Assembly (NCBI GenBank): GCA_021157745.1
Contig: JAGGWA010000068.1
Coordinates: 1 to 5,079 of the forward strand
Length of the DNA stretch: 5,079 nucleotides
Direction: 5' to 3'
Origin: Thermoplasmata archaeon
Lineage (GTDB): Archaea; Thermoplasmatota; E2; UBA202; JdFR-43
The position numbers were made by a program, and so were the translations under genes. Positions 1 to 5,079 of this stretch are shown one piece after another. Within the stretch, counting starts at the first letter, position 1; the number at the start of each line of letters is the position of its first letter. The notes beneath the pieces were generated by a model that was not told the origin of the DNA, searched no databases, and saw only the letters and a program-made list of their open reading frames with translations.

Positions 1-1
1 C

Positions 2-196
2 GAGGACTGCGGAGGGGTTGAAGGTTACTATGAGCTATTGGAAGCATTGAAAGATCCGAACCATGAGATGCATGAGGAAATGATCGAGTGGATTGGAAAG
101 GACTTTGATCCAGAATATTTCAATCCAAAAGAGATTGTTTTTAGAGATCCTGAAAAATATTGGAAGAATGTAAAGAAATATTACATGCAAGAATAG
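2..196 (+). CDS. pRiA4b ORF-3 family protein, C-terminal fragment (5' end outside window)
   Basis: This is the last 64 codons of a gene that enters from the left and ends with TAG at 194-196. The fragment carries the C-terminal signature of the plasmid pRiA4b ORF-3-like family (Pfam PRiA4_ORF3): EDCGG at its very start, then a tyrosine/leucine-rich helix, DPNHEMHEEM, and DFDPEYF followed by an N-P-K-E-I stretch. In this family the E-D-C-G-G segment lies near the end of a domain of roughly 180-200 residues, so about two thirds of the protein is missing here. The family is widespread on plasmids and chromosomes of bacteria and archaea and its biochemical role is not established; no function is assigned. 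The gene meets radB tail to tail with no base between the two stop codons. Family assignment rests on motif recall, but the match is strong. Confidence 0.85.
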   Translation, partial: EDCGGVEGYYELLEALKDPNHEMHEEMIEWIGKDFDPEYFNPKEIVFRDPEKYWKNVKKYYMQE

Positions 197-841
197 TTAT
201 TCAATTCCATCCTGTGTTATGTAAAATTTTATTTTCTTTCCTTCTGGAATGCTTCTATGCTTCACTATTGTTGCAAATCTTGCTTCCCTTCCATTTTCCC
301 TTCCATTTCTTTCCACCATTATTATTGTTTTTGCAATATGATCCATGCTTCTCCCAGCAAAAGGCTTAACTTCGTTTCCAACTGAATAAACTTGGCTTGT
401 TATCAAAACAGGTATTTTTTTCTTTCTCGCCGTTATCTGCAAGGTTACAAGTTGCTTTGTTAAGGAGCGGGTAGCAAGGCTTTCATCTTCCATTTCAAGG
501 CGATAAAACAAATTTATGCTATCAACAATTATCAATCCAGCATCAAGCTTCGTTGCCTTTTCAACCATTTCCTCCTGCTCTTTAAGAGAAAAAGGAAAAA
601 AGAATAAAATTTTCTCCAGCATCTTTTTATCTTTAAAAACCTGCAAAAGTCTTTCCTTCGAGATGCCTTCTGTATCAATATAAACAACTTTTTTTCCTTC
701 CTCTATGCACGCTTTTGCTGCCTGAATGCAAATGTTTGTCTTGCCTGTGCCGCCTTCGCCATATATTTCCGTTACTATTCCTTTTTCCAAGCCTCCTTCA
801 AGCAATTCATCGAGTGAGCATTTTAAAGATAGCTTTTCCAC
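197..841 (-). CDS. radB: RadB, RecA/Rad51-family DNA repair and recombination protein
   Basis: This is a 214-residue RecA-fold ATPase with the usual length of archaeal RadB, which lacks the N-terminal helix-hairpin-helix domain of RadA. The order is: a short N-terminal segment with SLDELLEGGLEKG (residues 9-21), Walker A GEGGTGKT (28-35), VVYIDTEG carrying the candidate catalytic Glu (52-59), Walker B LIIVD (103-107), and a polar ITSQ motif (147-150). A basic C-terminal part (RNGRENGREARF, then KHRSIPEG) is typical of the family. RadB is known in Euryarchaeota as a RadA paralogue acting as a recombination mediator with weak ATPase activity. The start is GTG at 841-839, chosen because the conserved SLDELL segment follows directly; an ATG two bases upstream is out of frame. 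No Shine-Dalgarno site is visible. The DUF429 stop lies 3 bases upstream in the same frame, so expression is probably by translational coupling. Confidence 0.92.
   Translation of the reverse strand: MEKLSLKCSLDELLEGGLEKGIVTEIYGEGGTGKTNICIQAAKACIEEGKKVVYIDTEGISKERLLQVFKDKKMLEKILFFFPFSLKEQEEMVEKATKLDAGLIIVDSINLFYRLEMEDESLATRSLTKQLVTLQITARKKKIPVLITSQVYSVGNEVKPFAGRSMDHIAKTIIMVERNGRENGREARFATIVKHRSIPEGKKIKFYITQDGIE
227..240 (+). terminator. possible oligo-T termination tract for the pRiA4b-like gene
   Basis: A pyrimidine tract with a run of four T, an A, then four more T lies about 30 bases after the TAG stop, inside the 3' end of radB and antisense to it. Archaeal RNA polymerase terminates at oligo-T in the non-template strand without needing a hairpin. 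The radB coding region is pyrimidine-rich on this strand anyway, so the tract may be incidental. Confidence 0.25.
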
Positions 842-844
842 ATT

Positions 845-1369
845 TCAAATCTTTTTTGGAATAATAATCTTTTCTTTATCGCCAACCTCCTCGCACAGTC
901 CTTTCTTGTAAAGATAGGCAGTATAGGCAGCGATGTAGGCATCGAGCTCATGCTCATTTCTTGCTTCTATTCCAATTTTTTTCATCATTTTTCTGTAATC
1001 TTTATCATATATGCCCAGAATTTTTGCGCTTGCAGTTGGAAATACCTCGATAACAACGCCGTTGAGCAACCTGACCAGCTTTTTTGCCCTTTTTACCAGC
1101 AACCTCATTCCAGGCATCGTCGGCGGCATCGCCCCATATTTTTTCAGTATTCTATCTGCTTCCCTTATCCTGATTTCTTCCATTAAAGGAGCATCGATTG
1201 CAATAATTTCTGCATTTTTTCCATTCACTGCTTCCACAATTTCCTCATCGCCATACAAAGTGAAAAGTTCATATTTATCCATGCTCTCAAACAGGCATAT
1301 ACCACTTGGATTTTTTGGTTTGGCTGCCAAATCTATTCCAGCAATCACAAAATTTATTTCATGCGCCAT
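845..1369 (-). CDS. DUF429 family protein (predicted RNase H-like fold nuclease)
   Basis: This 174-residue protein matches the DUF429 family. It shows GIDLA near the N-terminus (residues 11-15, Asp13), AIDAPL (57-62, Asp59), a READRILKKYG helix (69-79), EVFPTAS (108-114, Glu108) and HELDAYIAAYTA (140-151, Asp143). The spaced acidic residues on predicted strands and the last helix agree with the ribonuclease H-like fold proposed for the family; nuclease activity is an expectation, not shown here. The gene is upstream of radB on the same strand and probably co-transcribed. Start choice is uncertain. ATG at 1369 gives MAHEINFVIAGID, but a BRE/TATA-like element overlaps that ATG. A leaderless GTG start at 1348 (codon 8, giving a protein beginning just before AGIDLA) would fit that element better. 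No Shine-Dalgarno site precedes either. Confidence 0.85.
   Translation of the reverse strand: MAHEINFVIAGIDLAAKPKNPSGICLFESMDKYELFTLYGDEEIVEAVNGKNAEIIAIDAPLMEEIRIREADRILKKYGAMPPTMPGMRLLVKRAKKLVRLLNGVVIEVFPTASAKILGIYDKDYRKMMKKIGIEARNEHELDAYIAAYTAYLYKKGLCEEVGDKEKIIIPKKI
1345..1358 (+). promoter_or_regulatory. BRE/TATA-like promoter element for the methyltransferase gene
   Basis: The stretch reads TCACAAAATTTATT, with an A-rich BRE-like part and a TTTATT box centred about 25.5 bases before the ATG at 1381. That is the same spacing as the element upstream of 2988. It lies inside the 5' end of the divergent DUF429 gene. No Shine-Dalgarno site precedes 1381, which agrees with a leaderless transcript. 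The box is AT-rich but not a perfect consensus. Confidence 0.4.
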
Positions 1370-1380
1370 ATAAATTTTTC
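1368..1380 (-). promoter_or_regulatory. BRE/TATA-like promoter element facing the DUF429-radB pair
   Basis: Read leftward the strand gives GAAAAATTTATAT, an A-rich BRE followed by a good archaeal TATA box. It overlaps the upstream ATG candidate of the DUF429 gene. The TATA centre is about 23-24 bases before the GTG at 1348, close to the usual 25-27 for a leaderless transcript. It lies in the 11-base gap between divergent genes and the codons beside it. Confidence 0.45.
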
Positions 1381-1847
1381 ATGCTATATCAAATGGAAAG
1401 AGAAGGAAGAAAGCTTTTGCTCCATTTAATTGAAAGACATGATGGAAAGAAAATGCTTGAAGTTGGGTGTGGGAGTGATGAACTCGCTAAATCCATTTCA
1501 AAAAATTTGGGGCGAGTGTTGAATGCATCGATCCATATGGCTATGGAAAAAATGTTATAAGAATGAGAGGGGAGGATATAGCAAAACTTGGTAAAAAATA
1601 TGATGTTATCTACAGCGTTATGAGCCTCCACCATATGAATGCACATCTTTTTCTAAAAGAAGCGATAAAAGCTCTGGAAGAAGATGGAAAACTGATAATA
1701 GTTGACTGGAAGAAAGGCATCGAAACAGGAGTGCCTGAATATTATTTCTCCTTGGATGAAGTTATCGCAATGATGGAAAATTATGAAATAATTGAGAAAG
1801 GCGAAACAAGATATCATTTCTATGTTGTTGCAAAAAGAAAAAATTGA
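1381..1847 (+). pseudogene. class I SAM-dependent methyltransferase, interrupted by a -1 frameshift
   Basis: The gene is read in two frames. The first runs from ATG 1381 and ends at a TAA at 1558-1560, giving 60 residues. The second continues from about 1509 to TGA 1845-1847. Joining them with a -1 shift at 1509 gives an uninterrupted 155-residue protein with a full class I methyltransferase pattern: motif I MLEVGCGSDELA (25-36), the strand-2 acidic end VECID (Asp51), GEDIAKL (64-70), the strand-4 segment YDVIYSVMSLHHM (74-86) and strand-5 DGKLIIVDW (102-110), close to the Methyltransf_11 type. Substrate is unknown. The shift falls in the run A5-T3-G4 (1501-1512), where a lost G would be enough. 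Without the shift, the strand-2 SAM-contacting region is out of frame and the product should be inactive. It may be a real pseudogene, an assembly or homopolymer error, or, less likely, programmed frameshifting. The permease gene follows after a few bases. Confidence 0.8.
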
Positions 1848-1868
1848 AATTTGATTTTTTGTTATCCT

Positions 1869-2948
1869 GTGGTGAAATTGTTCAAAGACAACATGCTTTT
1901 ATTCTCACTTCTTTTATCACTTCTACTTCTAACAGTTTTGTATCCTGCAAACATCCCAAAATATCCTTCTTTTATAGACTGGAATACACTTATTCTGCTT
2001 TCTGGCTTGTTACTCGTTACAACTGGTATGAAAGAAAGTCGTTATTTTGACATTCTTTCGGAGAAATTGTTAAAGAAATTGAAAAATGAAAGAGCCATCG
2101 CTTTACTGTTGATATTTATATCATCTCTGTTATCAACTTTTTTAACGAATGATGTAGCATTATTCATTGTGATTCCATTCACGCTATCGTTTCGCAGATT
2201 TGGTATCGATACACTTAAATTGCTGGTATTTGAAACGATTGCTGTGAACGTTGGCTCATGTTTAACGCCCATTGGAAATCCTCAAAATTTATTCATATGG
2301 CAAAAATGGCATATTCCTTTCTTCAATTTTATACTTTCAATGCTTCCTCTATTCCTCATCTTACTTTCCCTTTTGATTATATTATCATTCCTTTCTTTTT
2401 CCAGCAAAATGTTCATAGTGAGTGAAGAGCATAATGAATATGACGGAAAACTCTTTACCTTTTCTTTTTTGCTCCTCATCTCTTTCATAATATTTGCTGA
2501 AATTGGATATTCCTTGATCTTTCTTCTGATGATACTCTCTCTATACTCCATTTTTTACAGGAATGTTATAAAAAGGGTTGATTGGCTCTTCTTGCTCATA
2601 TTCTTACTCATGTTCATACTCTTCGGCTCCCTTTCAAATGTGCCAGTTATAAATGAAGCAATAACCCCAATAAAAATGACACCAAAAAATGTTTTTGTGG
2701 TTTCCTCGCTTTTTTCCCAATTCATGAGCAATGTGCCAGCAGCAATTTTCCTCTCAAACTTCACATCCAACTGGAAAGCACTGGCTTATGGAGTAAATGT
2801 GGGTGGCAACGGAATTATTTTTGCATCTCTTGCAAACATAATAACATTTAGAATTGCAAAGGATAAAAAATTATGGAAAATATTTCATTTATATTCGATC
2901 CCATTTTTCATATTTAGCTTTTTCTTGGTTTATTTGATCCTGAGTTAA
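1869..2948 (+). CDS. polytopic permease of the ArsB/NhaD/SLC13 (CitMHS) ion transporter superfamily
   Basis: This integral membrane protein of about 359 residues has ten or so hydrophobic segments, at roughly 10-27, 40-54, 76-92, 96-108, 116-132, 151-177, 196-230 (two), 239-255, 275-298, 308-327 and 338-359. Two related motif pairs mark the inverted-repeat fold: FLTNDVALF (91-99) followed by NVGSCLTPIGNPQN (127-140), and MSNVPAA (286-292) followed by GVNVGGNG (308-315). In this superfamily the TND/SNV-type hairpin tips and the glycine-rich segments form the ion and substrate sites. Members move arsenite, Na+/H+, or di/tricarboxylates and sulfate. The GNPQN form recalls the small YbiR-like and archaeal anion permeases, but substrate cannot be told from sequence. 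Start is uncertain: TTG 1851, GTG 1869 or 1872, and ATG 1893 are all in frame. GTG 1869 was chosen because it keeps the basic KLFKD stretch before the first membrane segment. The gene probably shares the methyltransferase transcript. Confidence 0.85.
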   Translation: MVKLFKDNMLLFSLLLSLLLLTVLYPANIPKYPSFIDWNTLILLSGLLLVTTGMKESRYFDILSEKLLKKLKNERAIALLLIFISSLLSTFLTNDVALFIVIPFTLSFRRFGIDTLKLLVFETIAVNVGSCLTPIGNPQNLFIWQKWHIPFFNFILSMLPLFLILLSLLIILSFLSFSSKMFIVSEEHNEYDGKLFTFSFLLLISFIIFAEIGYSLIFLLMILSLYSIFYRNVIKRVDWLFLLIFLLMFILFGSLSNVPVINEAITPIKMTPKNVFVVSSLFSQFMSNVPAAIFLSNFTSNWKALAYGVNVGGNGIIFASLANIITFRIAKDKKLWKIFHLYSIPFFIFSFFLVYLILS

Positions 2949-2950
2949 AA

Positions 2951-2966
2951 CAAAAAATAATATATT
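2951..2966 (+). promoter_or_regulatory. BRE/TATA promoter for the 2988 gene and the dehydrogenase operon
   Basis: An A-rich CAAAAAA stretch (BRE-like) is followed by TAATATATT. The TATA centre, near 2962, lies 25-26 bases before the ATG at 2988, which is the position expected when transcription starts at the initiation codon. It is in one of the few intergenic gaps (2949-2987). No Shine-Dalgarno site lies before 2988, supporting a leaderless transcript that would read on into the oxidoreductase and ferredoxin genes. Confidence 0.65.
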
Positions 2967-2987
2967 CTCTTTTGCATATGCTTTACA

Positions 2988-3449
2988 ATGGTTGTTCAGG
3001 ATGAAAAAGACATTGAAAAGATTCTTGAGAATAAATATAAGGAAGGATTGAAAATAATAAAAATGAGCAAAACATCCAAAGAACTACTTGAAGAATTGAA
3101 AGAAGAGTGTCCCCATGTTCCTGAAAAGGAGCTCGTTAGTTTATTTAAATCCGTTGCAGCTGGAACAAAAATGGTTGACTCCGCCATAATAGCGGCTGCC
3201 CATAACATGGAATACAATGCAATACATAAGAAGAAGAAAAAGAAAACATGGCTTGATGATTTCATGACAGAAACCTCTTTAAAAATGATGAAGCCAAGAG
3301 AAATAATGAGGAATAAGCAACTTTATCATGAGCTCATAGATTTAATAAGTCATCTTGAGGAAAAGTATGACTCGCAAGATAAGCCACCTGATGTTGCCAT
3401 ATTTAGGCGAAGAATAACGACATTTCTGAAGGAAAAGGTGAAGAAATGA
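2988..3449 (+). CDS. hypothetical Lys-rich helical protein, first gene of the dehydrogenase operon
   Basis: I do not recognise this 153-residue protein. It is soluble, highly charged and predicted mostly helical. Residues 1-40 form an acidic/basic helix set (EKILENKYKEGLKIIKM, KELLEELKEE). A CPHVPEKELVSLFKSVAAGTK segment spans 41-61. Residues 62-78 form a small-residue helix (MVDSAIIAAAHNMEYNA), followed by six consecutive lysines at 81-86. The C-terminal half has KPREIMRNKQLYHELIDLISHLEEKY (102-127) and ends FRRRITTFLKEKVKK. No cysteine cluster, nucleotide-binding loop, signal peptide or membrane segment is seen; Cys41 is the only cysteine. The start ATG sits at the expected distance from a TATA box. 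The stop overlaps the next gene's ATG (ATGA, 3446-3449), so it is almost certainly co-transcribed and translationally coupled with the oxidoreductase. It could be an accessory or regulatory protein for it, or an unrelated passenger. Confidence 0.8.
   Translation: MVVQDEKDIEKILENKYKEGLKIIKMSKTSKELLEELKEECPHVPEKELVSLFKSVAAGTKMVDSAIIAAAHNMEYNAIHKKKKKKTWLDDFMTETSLKMMKPREIMRNKQLYHELIDLISHLEEKYDSQDKPPDVAIFRRRITTFLKEKVKK
3436..3441 (+). promoter_or_regulatory. Shine-Dalgarno site for the oxidoreductase gene
   Basis: AGGTGA, complementary to the archaeal 16S 3' end, ends 4 bases before the ATG at 3446. It lies inside the last codons of the preceding gene and fixes 3446 as the start. Confidence 0.7.
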
Positions 3450-4888
3450 GGATAGAGAAGCATCCAATACTCGCCTTTGAAAGAGGGAAACCAATAACAT
3501 TTTACTTCAATGGAATAGAGATGCAGGGCTATGAAGGCGAAACCATAGCGGCAGCTTTGCTTGCCAATGGCGTAAAAGTTTTCACGCATAGCACGAAATA
3601 CAATAGGCCCAGAGGTTTCTTTTGTGGTATAGGAAAATGCTCCTCCTGCCTGATGCGCGTAAATGGCGTGCCGAATGTGAGGACATGTATAACACCGCTG
3701 CAGGAAGGAATGATCGTTGAAAGTGACAAGCATGAATTGCCAGAAGGCATGCCATACAAAAAGCCAAAGAGGGAAAGTATAGAAGCGGATATCGCCATAG
3801 TTGGCGGCGGCCCCGCTGGCATGGCAGCAGCCATTGAAGCAGGCGAGGATGCAAACGTTGTTATCATAGATGAGCAACCCTGCCTTGGTGGACAGCTTAT
3901 AAAGCAGACTCACAAGTTCTTTGGCTCTTCTATGGAAGGGGCTGGAAAGCGTGGAATTGAGATTGCAAAGGAGATGGAAGAGGAGACAAGGAAAAAAGCG
4001 AGGGTTTTGCTTAAGACAAGCGTCATCGGATATTACAATCGTGGCTATCATTTTCTGGCTGCTGTAAACAAAATAGATGCCATACTTTATGAAATAAAGG
4101 CAAAGAAAATAATATTTGCTACTGGAGCCCAGGAAAACATGCTTGTTTTTGAGAACAATGATTTGCCTGGCGTTTATGGAGCTGGTGGCGTGCAGACAAT
4201 GATGAATGTTTATGGAGTCAAGCCTGGAGATGCTGGCATTATAGTTGGGGCTGGAAATGTTGGGCTTATACTTGCATATCAGTTATTGCAGGCAGGAGTT
4301 AAAGTAAAAGCTATAGTGGAGGCAATGCCAAAAATAGGTGGCTACTTAGTTCATGCTGCCAAGGTAAGAAGAAACGGCGTTGAAATATACACAAGGCATT
4401 CGATAAAGGAAGCATATGGAAAGGAAAGTGTTGAGGGGGCGATAATAGCAAAGCTTGATGAAAAATGGAATTTTATAGAGGGAACAGAGAAAAACATACC
4501 ATGCGATTTTATTGCGATAGCAGTCGGGCTTACGCCTTCAACAAAGCTTGTTCAGCAAACCGGGGCGAAAATAAAGTTCATTCCCGCCGCCGGAGGCTGG
4601 GTTGCACTGCACAATGAATATATGCAAACGACGATAGATGACATATATGTGGCTGGAGACAGTGCAAACATAGAGGAAGCTTCCACGGCCGTCATAGAAG
4701 GAAAAATAGCAGGACTGCATGCTTTGAATTCTCTGAAAAGCGTTGACGGCTATGAAGAAAAAATGAATGGCTATCTCAAAAGGCTGGAAGAGCTGAGGGC
4801 TGGAGAATTTGGAAAGCGTCCAAAAGCGGCGAAGAAGAAAATTTATGAGGGATATTATGAAGAGGTTGGAAGAGGAAGGAATAGTTGA
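3446..4888 (+). CDS. [2Fe-2S]/FAD oxidoreductase, sarcosine oxidase alpha / dye-linked proline dehydrogenase alpha type
   Basis: This 480-residue soluble flavoprotein has an N-terminal ferredoxin domain of the Fer2_4 type: GYEGETIAAALLANG (28-42), then cysteines 60, 65, 68 and 81 (CGIGKCSSC and a later RTC) that should hold a [2Fe-2S] cluster. A pyridine nucleotide-disulfide oxidoreductase fold follows, with FAD motif GGGPAG (120-125), IDEQPCLGGQL (141-151), ATGAQE (225-230), a second Rossmann motif VGAGNVG (267-273) and the flavin-binding YVAGDSANIEEASTAVIEG (401-419). Such proteins are electron-transfer subunits of heteromeric sarcosine oxidase, HCN synthase, hydroxyproline/proline dehydrogenase and octopine/nopaline oxidase complexes. 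They pass electrons from a separate substrate-oxidising FAD subunit, not seen here, to the 4Fe-4S partner encoded next. The C-terminal cysteine-rich BFD-like domain found in several relatives is absent; the end is Lys/Arg-rich. The gene overlaps its upstream neighbour by ATGA and its downstream neighbour by 32 bases. The true substrate is unknown. Confidence 0.9.
   Translation: MRIEKHPILAFERGKPITFYFNGIEMQGYEGETIAAALLANGVKVFTHSTKYNRPRGFFCGIGKCSSCLMRVNGVPNVRTCITPLQEGMIVESDKHELPEGMPYKKPKRESIEADIAIVGGGPAGMAAAIEAGEDANVVIIDEQPCLGGQLIKQTHKFFGSSMEGAGKRGIEIAKEMEEETRKKARVLLKTSVIGYYNRGYHFLAAVNKIDAILYEIKAKKIIFATGAQENMLVFENNDLPGVYGAGGVQTMMNVYGVKPGDAGIIVGAGNVGLILAYQLLQAGVKVKAIVEAMPKIGGYLVHAAKVRRNGVEIYTRHSIKEAYGKESVEGAIIAKLDEKWNFIEGTEKNIPCDFIAIAVGLTPSTKLVQQTGAKIKFIPAAGGWVALHNEYMQTTIDDIYVAGDSANIEEASTAVIEGKIAGLHALNSLKSVDGYEEKMNGYLKRLEELRAGEFGKRPKAAKKKIYEGYYEEVGRGRNS
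4847..4851 (+). promoter_or_regulatory. Shine-Dalgarno site for the ferredoxin-like gene
   Basis: GAGGG lies 5 bases before the ATG at 4857, inside the 3' end of the oxidoreductase gene. It decides for ATG 4857 over the in-frame ATG at 4896, which has no well-spaced site. Confidence 0.65.
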
Positions 4889-5079
4889 AGTAGATATGTT
4901 AAGATTGCCAAATGAAGAGCAGCTGCGTAAAGGCGTTGCCATAACGGAATGTTTGCAGCCAATTCCATGCAATCCATGCAAGGAAGTTTGCCCAACGAAT
5001 GCAATAAAAATGGATGATATAAATGACCCACCTCTCATCGATTATGATAAATGCATAGGCTGCTCTTTATGCGTTGAAG
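4857..5079 (+). CDS. 4Fe-4S ferredoxin-like subunit of the dehydrogenase complex (3' end outside window)
   Basis: The first 74 codons are present and the frame is open to the window end. After a short leader (MKRLEEEGIVEVDMLRLPNEEQ is covered by residues 1-22) come ITECLQPIPCNPCKEVCPTNAI (29-50), with cysteines 32, 38, 41 and 45 and Pro46, then PPLIDYDKCIGCSLC (58-72) with cysteines 66, 69 and 72. This is a two-cluster [4Fe-4S] ferredoxin pattern with an unusually long C-x5-C first spacing. ECxQxIPCNPCxxxCP is typical of the ferredoxin-like proteins encoded beside [2Fe-2S]/FAD alpha subunits in archaeal and clostridial proline/hydroxyproline/sarcosine-type dehydrogenase operons. It should relay electrons between flavin subunit and acceptor in the cytoplasm. 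The start at 4857 is supported by a Shine-Dalgarno site and overlaps the previous gene by 32 bases. The remaining cluster ligand(s) and any C-terminal domain lie outside. Confidence 0.85.
   Translation, partial: MKRLEEEGIVEVDMLRLPNEEQLRKGVAITECLQPIPCNPCKEVCPTNAIKMDDINDPPLIDYDKCIGCSLCVE

Noticed and set aside
950..1373. Plus-strand open frames of 78 and 120 codons
   Set aside because: They are antisense to the DUF429 motifs, and their protein composition is that of a shadow frame.
1530..1546. Palindromic CCATATGG and CCATA/TATGG hairpin, considered as an operator or frameshift stimulator
   Set aside because: It lies in coding sequence, with only a 5-bp stem, and is too far from the slippery run to be a convincing stimulator.
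1563..1847. A separate 94-residue gene starting at ATG 1563, two bases after the TAA at 1560
   Set aside because: The reading frame is open back to 1491 and encodes the missing methyltransferase strand 2 upstream of 1563, so it is the second half of one gene, not an independent one.
3228..3247. Purine repeat of AAG/AAA codons, considered as a short tandem repeat
   Set aside because: It simply encodes the six-lysine run, is short and imperfect, and shows no repeat expansion.
3350..4051. Long minus-strand open frame of 233 codons opposite the oxidoreductase gene
   Set aside because: It is antisense to strongly conserved cysteine and FAD motifs, has an unlikely Cys/His/Phe-rich composition and no start signal. 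It is a by-product of codon bias in the real gene.
4538..5038. Minus-strand open frame of 166 codons
   Set aside because: It lies opposite the C-terminus of the oxidoreductase and the ferredoxin-like gene, shows no recognisable domain, and spans two real overlapping genes.

Overview
The window looks like a piece of an AT-rich archaeal genome, most likely euryarchaeal. The main evidence is a RadB recombinase paralogue, BRE/TATA-type promoter elements about 25 bases upstream of start codons that lack Shine-Dalgarno sites, and Shine-Dalgarno sites matching the archaeal 16S 3' end at genes inside operons. A Thermoplasmata-like lineage would fit the leaderless style, but this is an inference from a short window. 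It is gene-dense, with eight protein genes (two cut by the window ends, one frameshifted) and almost no intergenic DNA. No RNA gene, mobile element, CRISPR array or long repeat was seen.

Left part (1-1380): the 3' end of a pRiA4b ORF-3-like gene runs rightward and meets, with no base between the stop codons, a leftward pair: a DUF429 (RNase H-like fold) gene followed by radB. DUF429 and radB lie in the same reading frame, separated by only TGA-AAT-GTG.

Middle (1381-2948): divergent from DUF429, with overlapping promoters, is a small class I SAM-dependent methyltransferase gene. It is intact in sequence motifs but broken by a -1 frameshift at an A5-T3-G4 run. A polytopic anion/Na+ symporter-like permease (ArsB/NhaD/SLC13 superfamily) follows almost immediately.

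Right part (2949-5079): a well-placed BRE/TATA element drives a small unrecognised Lys-rich protein. That gene overlaps by ATGA the gene for a [2Fe-2S]/FAD oxidoreductase subunit of the sarcosine oxidase alpha / dye-linked proline dehydrogenase type. The latter overlaps by 32 bases a ferredoxin-like 4Fe-4S gene that runs off the window. These two look like the electron-transfer subunits of a multi-subunit amino-acid (proline, hydroxyproline or sarcosine type) dehydrogenase. Its substrate-oxidising FAD subunit would be expected just beyond the right edge.

Nothing here is clearly a new system. The points most worth a second look are the methyltransferase frameshift, the unknown protein coupled to the dehydrogenase operon, and the in-frame DUF429/RadB junction.
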